Source: Candidatus Neomicrothrix sp. UBA4742 (GTDB lineage Bacteria > Actinomycetota > Acidimicrobiia > Acidimicrobiales > Acidimicrobilacustridaceae). Taken from it: 10,326 nucleotides of DNA. The notes under the pieces were generated by a model. It was not told where the DNA came from. It did no database searches and saw nothing but the letters and a program-made list of their open reading frames with translations. The DNA lies in the NCBI GenBank assembly GCA_002403895.1, contig DHIQ01000262.1, positions 1-10,326 on the forward strand, written 5' to 3'. Of this stretch, positions 4,413 to 10,326 are shown piece by piece. Position 1 is the first letter of the stretch. Every line of letters begins with the position of its first letter. A program made the translations under genes and the position numbers.

Positions 4413-5848
4413 ACACACGAGATCTGGTCGGTCACGCCCGCCCCTACTGGAGGATCGCGGTGGTCGCCGTGTTGGGCGGCCTCATCGCCTATGTGGGCTC
4501 CTACGTCGTCAGTCCGACGTACGTCTCCTCGACGCGCCTCTTGATCCGCAGTCGCGAGTCCACGGTGCCCAGCAGCACCGGCCAGAACCTGCAGGGCCAG
4601 CCGGTCATCGACAGCACGCTGACCAAGGCACTGGGCGAGACCCAGAGCGCCGTGGTGTCCAGTCCGGCGGTGGCTGTGGCCGTCGTCGACGCGCTTCATC
4701 TCGACCAGCCCAAGCCCCAGAGCCAGTCCATCGTGGCCAAGGCCAAGCGCGCCGTGGCCGGCACCTTCAAGCGGGGCAAGGCCTTCCTGACCCACGGCTT
4801 CTATGCCGAGCCCACCGACCGTGATGCCGCCATCCAGCGGGTCCAGGCCGGGCTCGCGGCCAAGGCCCTGAAGGACTCCTACGTGCTCGAGGTCAGTGGG
4901 TCGGCTGAGACCGCCCAGGGTGCGGTGGACGTGACCAACGCCGCCGCCGATGCCCTGGTCGCCATCAGCAGCGCCCGCTTCCAGGAGGAGGCAAACAAGA
5001 ACCGGGACTTCCTGGCCGTGCAGCTGACCAAAACCCAGGGCGAGGTCGAGGCCGCCACCGCGGCCAAGAACGGGTACCAGAAAGCGAACGGGATCACCGA
5101 CCCTACGGTGGCCCTTACCGTGAGCAGCGAGTCCCGGGCCCAGCTCGAGCAGGACCTGCGCGATGCCCAGACCAACGTGGCCGGCACCCAGGCGCAGCTC
5201 AATGAGGTGAACACTCGCCTGGCCGCCACCGACCCAACGGTGGCATCCAGCTCGGCGATCCAGACGGGCCGGAGCACCACCGACATCAACACCACCCAGC
5301 AGAGCGCGGCCTATCAGGCCCTACTGGTGGATCGGAACCGCCTCGAGGGCGAACTCGCCGGGTACCAGGCCCGCCAGACCTTTCTCAGCAACCAACTCTC
5401 GGGCTCGACCAATTCGGCGGACACCGATCAGCAGGCCGGTCTCGCTCCGCTGACGCAACGGCTGGAGGCGGCGCAGAAGAACTACCAGAGCGTCAGCACC
5501 GAGTATCAGAACGCGGTGCTGGCCGCGGACCAGAAGAGCGTGGAGGTCACCCGGATCGACGAGGCCCAGACGCCGACGTTCCCGGTGAAGCCGCTGCGCT
5601 ACATCTATCTGTTCCTGGGGCTGCTGTGTGGGGCGTTGGCGGGATGGGGCCTCACCTGGCTGCATCGCCGCAAGAACCCGGTGCCCGTGGATGACGACGC
5701 CGAAGCCATCGACCTGACCGGGACCTTGCCGGTGTTCACCAACGGCTACGGGGCTGACGGGAGCGACGGCGAGTTGCTGCCCACTCCGGCGCGCACCCAG
5801 GTCGGCCGGTTCGAGATCTTCCGGCCGGAGCCGGCGGACGGGCCGTGA
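4409..5848 (+). CDS. Wzz-type chain-length determinant (polysaccharide co-polymerase), no kinase domain
   Basis: The 479-residue inner-membrane protein has the Wzz plan: a short cytoplasmic start, first helix (about 15-34), a long extracytoplasmic region, and a second helix (about 396-419) preceded by the Pro-containing TPTFPVKPLRY (388-398) typical of this family. Its Wzz domain starts with SPTYVSSTRLLI (35-46). Residues about 190-275 and 300-385 are Gln/Glu/Ala-rich and look like coiled coils. Such proteins set chain length of the polymer together with Wzy. The cytoplasmic tail (420-479) has LTGTLPVF (436-443), reminiscent of the linker that leads to the tyrosine kinase in Wzc/CapAB proteins, but no Walker motifs and no tyrosine cluster follow. 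It is thus a kinase-less co-polymerase. ATGA overlap with the gene before and GTGA with the gene after. Confidence 0.9.
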   Translation: MNTRDLVGHARPYWRIAVVAVLGGLIAYVGSYVVSPTYVSSTRLLIRSRESTVPSSTGQNLQGQPVIDSTLTKALGETQSAVVSSPAVAVAVVDALHLDQPKPQSQSIVAKAKRAVAGTFKRGKAFLTHGFYAEPTDRDAAIQRVQAGLAAKALKDSYVLEVSGSAETAQGAVDVTNAAADALVAISSARFQEEANKNRDFLAVQLTKTQGEVEAATAAKNGYQKANGITDPTVALTVSSESRAQLEQDLRDAQTNVAGTQAQLNEVNTRLAATDPTVASSSAIQTGRSTTDINTTQQSAAYQALLVDRNRLEGELAGYQARQTFLSNQLSGSTNSADTDQQAGLAPLTQRLEAAQKNYQSVSTEYQNAVLAADQKSVEVTRIDEAQTPTFPVKPLRYIYLFLGLLCGALAGWGLTWLHRRKNPVPVDDDAEAIDLTGTLPVFTNGYGADGSDGELLPTPARTQVGRFEIFRPEPADGP

Positions 5849-7350
5849 CGAACCAGGGCCGCGCCGCGTCCCGCGGCCCGACCGCGACCGTCCCGGCCTC
5901 GGCCCCGGCTCCCAATGGACGATCGCGGGCAGTGATGGTCAGTACCGCGAGCCAACTCGGCGCCCGCGGCCTGCACTTGGCGCTCAACGTGGTCAGCACG
6001 CTGGCATTGATCCGCTACCTGGGACCGGACCGCTACGGCGACTTCGTGATGGTGGTGACGGTGGCCGCCATCGGCGGGTTGGTCAGCGACATGGGCCTCA
6101 ACAAGCTGGGCGTCCGCGAGATCGCCCGTGACCCGTCAGCCGAGGGCGAGGTCCTCGGGAGTGTCCTGCTGGCCCGGCTGGGCCTGGGCCTGGCCGCCGT
6201 GGCCCTGACCCTGACGGCCATGGCCGTGCTCGGGGCGACCGCCCAGGTCATCACCGCCGCCGCCTTGATCTCGATGCTGTATTTCACCGAGGCCGCGTTG
6301 TCGGTGTTCATCGTCTTCCACGTCCGGATCCAACAGCAGTATGAGGCCTTTGTGCGGGTGGTGATCGAGGCCGTCGAGACCACCCTGGTGTTGGTCCTCA
6401 TCGCCCATCAGGCCTCCCTCGTGCAGTTGGTGTCCGCCCAGGTCATCGCCGCCACCATCGGTGTCGGCCTGGCGCTGGCCCTGGCCCGCCGTCGCCTGGG
6501 GTACCTCCCCGGGCTGCGCTGGTCACGGGCCGCCGGCCTGCTCCGCGAGGCGCTCCCGGTCGGACTGACCCTGCTCCTCGCCGCGGTGTACATCAAAATC
6601 CCCAGCGTCTTGCTGGTCCGGCTCCGCAGCTCCGGAGAAGCGGGGTTGTACGGGGCCGCCTACCAGCCGATCGAGTACCTACTCCTGTCGGCGGCCGTGG
6701 TCATCAACGTGCTATTGCCGATGCTGGCCCATTCCCACCTGGGAGCGCCCGAGCGCTTCAGCCAGTTGTACCGGGGTGGCAGTGAAGCTCTGCTGGCCGG
6801 CACCATCCCGGTATCCCTGCTCATCGTCGTCGGGGGTCCGGTCCTCGTACGCACGGTCTTCGGCGCCGACTTCGCGGCCAGTGCGGCCCCCCTGCGGCTT
6901 CTGGGACTCGCCCTCATTCCGATGGTGCTCAGCTTCTGGCTGAGCGTCGTGCTGCTGTCGGGCGGCCACCAACGGATCACGCTGGCCTATGACCTGTTGG
7001 CCTTCGTGGTCACCGTCGGTCTGTGCTTCGCCCTCATTCCTGGCTACGGCGCCACCGGGGCGGCCGTGGTCATCCTGGCCAGCAGCCTGCTGGTGGTGCT
7101 GTGCGCGCTGACGGCGGCCCGGACGCGCCTGGGGGTCTCCCTCCCGCTCGCCCGCATGCTGGCGATCCTGGCCACTGGAGCGATCGGCCTCATGGCCGCT
7201 CTGTGGCTGGTGTCGTTGGGTCTGCCGGTCGTCCCCGTGCTGGTCACCGTGCTCGGCGCCTACGGGGTGGCCCTGTGGCGGTTCGGGCTGTTGCCGTCGC
7301 CGGCCCTGTTCGACAACCACCCGCCCATCGTCGGGGCGGTGGCCGGATGA
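5845..7350 (+). CDS. Wzx-like polysaccharide flippase (MOP superfamily)
   Basis: This is a 501-residue polytopic protein with roughly 12-14 hydrophobic segments spread from residue 35 to 480, as in oligosaccharide flippases that move lipid-linked repeat units across the cytoplasmic membrane. Family marks are RYLGPDRYGDFVMVVTVAA (57-75), the early LG-x-x-x-YG motif of polysaccharide transporters, SDMGLNKLGVREIAR (81-95), and GYGATGAAVV (400-409) late in the protein. Residues 1-28 are Ala/Pro/Arg-rich and probably a disordered cytoplasmic tail. The GTG start at 5845 overlaps the previous stop (GTGA); ATG at codon 31 is an alternative that would remove the tail but break the overlap pattern shared by the other junctions. 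The substrate unit is unknown. Confidence 0.92.
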   Translation: MTNQGRAASRGPTATVPASAPAPNGRSRAVMVSTASQLGARGLHLALNVVSTLALIRYLGPDRYGDFVMVVTVAAIGGLVSDMGLNKLGVREIARDPSAEGEVLGSVLLARLGLGLAAVALTLTAMAVLGATAQVITAAALISMLYFTEAALSVFIVFHVRIQQQYEAFVRVVIEAVETTLVLVLIAHQASLVQLVSAQVIAATIGVGLALALARRRLGYLPGLRWSRAAGLLREALPVGLTLLLAAVYIKIPSVLLVRLRSSGEAGLYGAAYQPIEYLLLSAAVVINVLLPMLAHSHLGAPERFSQLYRGGSEALLAGTIPVSLLIVVGGPVLVRTVFGADFAASAAPLRLLGLALIPMVLSFWLSVVLLSGGHQRITLAYDLLAFVVTVGLCFALIPGYGATGAAVVILASSLLVVLCALTAARTRLGVSLPLARMLAILATGAIGLMAALWLVSLGLPVVPVLVTVLGAYGVALWRFGLLPSPALFDNHPPIVGAVAG

Positions 7351-8345
7351 ATCAGCTCCCCTTCGTCTCCGTCGTGATTCCCACCTACAACCGCTGCGAC
7401 GTGATGGAGACAACGCTCGCACACCTGCTGTCCCAGGACTATCCCAGCGACCGGTTCGAGATCATCGTGGGCGACAACTCCACCGATGCCACGCCGGAGA
7501 TGGTCGAGCAGGTGGCGGCGACGTCGAGGGCACCCGTCCACCTCCTCTGGAACGAGGAGCGGTTGCCGGCGGTGAAGCGCAATGCCGCGCTGCGCCTCGC
7601 CCAGGGCGACCTGGTGTTGTTCTTCAACGACGACGTGTGGGCCCACCCCCAGCTGCTGGCTGAGCACGCCAGGACCCACGCCGAGGCCGAGGCGCCCATC
7701 GCCGTGCTCGGCCACGTCGAGCAGTCACCGGCTATGCCCCAGACCCCGTTCACCGAGTGGTACCAGCCCTTCGCCTACGACGAGATCGCCGACCGAGCCG
7801 GTGAGCCCCTGCCGTACCGCTACTCGTGGTCGATGAACCTCTCGTTCCCGCGGCGGGAGATGGTCGAGCGCGACCTCGTCTTCCACGAGGACTGGGCCAA
7901 CATCGGTCACGAGGATGTCGAGCTCGGATATCGGTGGGTGTCGGCGGGGCGCTCGCTCGTGTACAACCCGGCCGCTCGGGCCGAGCACTACCACCCGCAC
8001 GGATTGACCAGCGCGTGCCGGGTGCAGGAGTCGATCGGTCGTGGCGTGCGCGATCTCGAGGTGCTGGTGGACGACCCGGGCCTCCTCGAGCGCTATGGCG
8101 TGTTCAGTTGGCGCAACGGCACGCGGGCGGTCGTCCGGGGCGTCGCCCGCCGCGGTCTCTTCAACGCCGTCACGGTGCCGCCGCTGCAATCGTGGCTCGA
8201 GTCCCGGACCCGAAATACCGCCCTCACCGAGTGGCTCTATTGGAAGGTGCTGCTCCACCACACCAACCGCGGCTACCGCAACCAGCCCCCCCGCCACCCG
8301 CAGCCCCTCACCGTCCTGCCGGCGCGGTCTGAGGTGCCGTCATGA
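7347..8345 (+). CDS. GT2-family glycosyltransferase (second of the cluster)
   Basis: A 332-residue GT-A fold enzyme. FVSVVIPTYNRCDVMETTL (6-24) opens the nucleotide-binding fold, with IIVGDNSTDAT (39-49), RLPAVKRNAALRLAQGDLVLFFNDDV (72-97) holding the NDD metal-binding motif, and a conserved WANIGHEDVELGYRW (183-197) with the Glu-Asp pair of the active site. The tail from about 225 carries mixed hydrophobic and basic helices and may contact the membrane. The frame stays open upstream to 7023 inside the flippase, but homology begins at the ATG 7347, which overlaps the flippase stop (ATGA 7347-7350). It is clearly different from the GT2 at 3435, so the two probably make different linkages. Donor and linkage unknown. 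Confidence 0.92.
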   Translation: MNQLPFVSVVIPTYNRCDVMETTLAHLLSQDYPSDRFEIIVGDNSTDATPEMVEQVAATSRAPVHLLWNEERLPAVKRNAALRLAQGDLVLFFNDDVWAHPQLLAEHARTHAEAEAPIAVLGHVEQSPAMPQTPFTEWYQPFAYDEIADRAGEPLPYRYSWSMNLSFPRREMVERDLVFHEDWANIGHEDVELGYRWVSAGRSLVYNPAARAEHYHPHGLTSACRVQESIGRGVRDLEVLVDDPGLLERYGVFSWRNGTRAVVRGVARRGLFNAVTVPPLQSWLESRTRNTALTEWLYWKVLLHHTNRGYRNQPPRHPQPLTVLPARSEVPS

Positions 8346-10326
8346 CCGCCGTGGCGCCGCCGGTCGGCCGTCGCGGGGTCGCCCACGGGCTCGTGCTGGC
8401 GGGCGCCGGCGCGCTGGCCGGGGTGGTTGCCGTCGTGGCCGGCCAGCACGGCATGATCGGCATTGTCGCGGTGGCCGTGGTCGCGGTGGCCGCGGTGGCC
8501 GCGGTGGTGGGGCGGGCCCATCTCCGCCCGCTGAGGCCCGGCGCCCTGCTCGGCGCCGGTTCGCGCCCGGCCCCCGGCCATCCCGCCCCGGTGGCACCCG
8601 ATCGCCTGCTCTCGGCGCTGTTGCTCGCCATGGCCATCATGGCCGCCGGCACCCTCGCCGTGGCCGCCGCCATGCTCGGCGTGAAGGGGGCGATGTTGCT
8701 GGTGGCGCTGCTGGCCGGCGCCACGATCTGCTTCCTGTATCGGGCCGAGATCGGCCTCGTGGTGTTCGGGCACGGCAAGCACCGGGGCACGCCGTTGTGG
8801 GCCCAGTCGCCGCTGTTCGAGCCGGTGCGCAAGCTGCATCCGCCCGAGTCGCTGTCAGCCCCGCTGGCGGTGATGGTGGCCGTCGCCGCCGTCGCCGGCG
8901 CCGGGGTTCTGGCTTGGGTGGGGGCGTCGCTGGGGATGAAGGGGCCGATCCTGCTGATCGGGCTCGTGGCCGTGGTGGCCTTCCTGGTCTTCGTCCGACC
9001 GAGGGCCGACGCCCTGCTGTTCATCCTGCCGTGCTCGCTGGTGCTGTTCCTCCACAAATCCTTCACCCCCCTCCATCTGGTCAACAGCGGCGCGCCGGCC
9101 ATCTACATCACCTCGGTCGGTGTGCTGCTGATCGTGTTGTACGGCGTGTGGGCTGCGGAGGGCACCATGCGCGCCGACCTGCGGGTCGCCTTCCGCCGCC
9201 CCATCCTGTGGATCCCTCTGGTCGGCGCGGTGGTGCTACTGCCGAGCATCCTGGCCGCCACCGACGTGACCCTGAGCATGGCCGAGCTTGTGCGCATGGC
9301 GTGGATGTACCTGCTGTATGTCTACGTGGCCGTACGGGTCCGTCGTCACACCCAGGTGCTCCTGTTGTTGACCGGCCTCGGCATCTTCGCCGTCGTCGAG
9401 TTCGTGGTGGTGGTCCTGCAGTGGAAGACCGGCGGGGTGCTCGGCCTCTCCTTCCTGGGGGTCCCGACCGAGCTGGGCGAGCGGGTGATCAATGACGGCA
9501 GTCTCGGGCGACCCTTCGGCACCATCGTCCACCCGGTCTTCATGGGAGCGACCATGGGCGCGCTGGGTTTGCTGTTCCTCGGGGTGGGATTGAGCGTCCG
9601 GGAGCTGCGGCTCAAGCTGGCGTCCCTCGCCCTGGTGCCGGTCTGCCTCATCCCGCTGTTCCTGGCCCACACCCGCGCCGCGGCCATCGCCTTCCTCCCG
9701 GTGGCCTTGGCGGTGGTGGTCACCAGTGCCGTGCAGGGGCGGATCAGCACCCGCTCGCTCAAGCAGATGGCATTGGTGGGGCTCGTGGCCGCGGCGGTGC
9801 TGTACCCGGTGCTGTCCAAGCAGTTCTCGGAGAACTTTTCGAGCGACCATTTCTCGGTCGAGGTCGAGTCCCGAGTCCAGCTCAACGACCTGGCCCTGAA
9901 CGTGATCGCCGACCATCCCGAGACCGGCGTAGGGCTCAACAACTTCCAGGCGGTGCAGGACCGCTACGACAACTACGGCCTGCTCTTCGCCGGGAACCCG
10001 GTGCACAACCTGTACCTGCTCCAGACGGCCGAGACCGGCTACTTGGGACTGGCCGGCCTGTTGCTGGTCGGCGCGGGGCTGCTGCTCACCAGCTGGCGCC
10101 TGGCCCGCAGCCGGGATCCACTGCTAGGCGGGCTCGGCACCGGCGTGACCGCGGTGGTGGTGTTCTTCGCCATCGAGGAACTGCTCGGCTTCTCACTGCG
10201 CCAGGAGATCCCACTCGCCCTGTGGTGGTTGCTGGCCGGGATGGCCGTAGCCGGCACGGCGATGACCGCCGAGCGCATCCCGCCCCGACCGCCGGCCTCC
10301 CTGCGGGTCCCGCGCCCGGGTGGGGG
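8342..10326 (+). CDS. O-antigen ligase/polymerase-type membrane protein (Wzy/WaaL), 3' end outside window
   Basis: The frame is open from ATG 8342 to the window end, giving at least 661 residues; the stop lies beyond. The second half has the O-antigen ligase family marks: GRPFGTIVHPVFMGATMG (389-406), a short HTRAAAIAF (443-451), a large extracytoplasmic loop (about 492-555) with ADHPETGVGLNNFQAV (523-538), and GNPVHNLYLLQTAETGYLGL (551-570) whose His is conserved. These proteins join or ligate lipid-linked units on the outer face of the membrane. With flippase and Wzz beside it, a Wzy polymerase is most likely, but the fold does not separate polymerase from ligase. The N-terminal 230 residues are unusual: two or three similar hydrophobic modules in tandem (12-60, 89-141, 170-225), where relatives usually have one. 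The tail from about 645 is Pro/Arg-rich, so the end is probably near. The start overlaps the previous stop (ATGA 8342-8345). Confidence 0.9.
   Translation, partial: MTAVAPPVGRRGVAHGLVLAGAGALAGVVAVVAGQHGMIGIVAVAVVAVAAVAAVVGRAHLRPLRPGALLGAGSRPAPGHPAPVAPDRLLSALLLAMAIMAAGTLAVAAAMLGVKGAMLLVALLAGATICFLYRAEIGLVVFGHGKHRGTPLWAQSPLFEPVRKLHPPESLSAPLAVMVAVAAVAGAGVLAWVGASLGMKGPILLIGLVAVVAFLVFVRPRADALLFILPCSLVLFLHKSFTPLHLVNSGAPAIYITSVGVLLIVLYGVWAAEGTMRADLRVAFRRPILWIPLVGAVVLLPSILAATDVTLSMAELVRMAWMYLLYVYVAVRVRRHTQVLLLLTGLGIFAVVEFVVVVLQWKTGGVLGLSFLGVPTELGERVINDGSLGRPFGTIVHPVFMGATMGALGLLFLGVGLSVRELRLKLASLALVPVCLIPLFLAHTRAAAIAFLPVALAVVVTSAVQGRISTRSLKQMALVGLVAAAVLYPVLSKQFSENFSSDHFSVEVESRVQLNDLALNVIADHPETGVGLNNFQAVQDRYDNYGLLFAGNPVHNLYLLQTAETGYLGLAGLLLVGAGLLLTSWRLARSRDPLLGGLGTGVTAVVVFFAIEELLGFSLRQEIPLALWWLLAGMAVAGTAMTAERIPPRPPASLRVPRPGG

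Noticed and set aside
7023..7346. Upstream extension of the second GT2 frame inside the flippase gene
   Set aside because: The extra 108 residues are Arg/Gly/Pro/His-rich with no family match, while the GT2 fold starts at ATG 7347, which makes the same 4-bp overlap as other junctions.
8041..9495. Long plus-strand open frame (484 residues) across the GT2 and polymerase genes
   Set aside because: Composition is Arg/Gly/Pro/Ala-rich, typical of a shifted frame in high-GC DNA; it conflicts with two well-supported genes.
8308..10006. Long minus-strand open frames opposite the polymerase-like gene
   Set aside because: They are low-complexity (Ala/Thr/Arg or Gln/His/Gly-rich) mirror frames with no domain and no start signals.
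1..10326. CRISPR array, transposase, integrase, tRNA or attachment site
   Set aside because: No regularly spaced repeats, no such proteins on either strand, and no cloverleaf-like sequence were seen.

Overview
The window is high-GC DNA, all genes read left to right, and looks like the chromosome of an actinobacterium. The best clue is the pair threonyl-tRNA synthetase followed directly by a HIT-domain Ap4A phosphorylase-like protein, the arrangement known from mycobacteria (thrS-Rv2613c). Codons strongly favour G/C at the third position, and GTG starts are used. An acidimicrobial-type lineage is my guess; the sequence alone cannot fix the taxon.

Layout. (1) 1-1369: the 3' part of thrS, then a HIT-family gene 6 bp downstream. 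A perfect 17-bp inverted repeat (1396-1446) follows and probably ends that transcript. (2) 1520-2155: an unrecognised two-helix membrane protein with a Gly/Pro/Gln-rich N-terminus encoded by degenerate 18-bp tandem repeats; a pair of GGGCATGCCG direct repeats sits in front of it. (3) 2156-2604: a 449-bp gap with lower G+C in its first half, several hairpins, short direct repeats and, near its end, a good promoter candidate whose spacer holds a 15-bp perfect palindrome. (4) 2605-10326: a six-gene cluster for a polysaccharide made by a Wzx/Wzy-type route: initiating phosphoglycosyl transferase, GT2 glycosyltransferase, Wzz-like chain-length protein, Wzx-like flippase, second GT2 glycosyltransferase, and an O-antigen ligase/polymerase-type protein cut by the window end. 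All five gene junctions are 4-bp stop/start overlaps (ATGA or GTGA), so this is almost certainly one translationally coupled operon.

Working model from family knowledge: the phosphoglycosyl transferase puts the first sugar phosphate on a polyprenyl phosphate at the inner membrane face; the two GT2 enzymes extend it; the flippase turns the lipid-linked unit outward; the last protein polymerises or ligates it; the Wzz-like protein controls chain length. No sugar-nucleotide synthesis genes are present here, so precursors come from elsewhere or from genes beyond the right edge. I see no mobile element, CRISPR array, tRNA or rRNA. I do not see a wholly new system; the most distinctive points are the operator-like promoter of the polysaccharide operon, the repeated N-terminal membrane module of the polymerase-like protein, the kinase-less Wzz protein, and the long perfect inverted repeat after the HIT gene.
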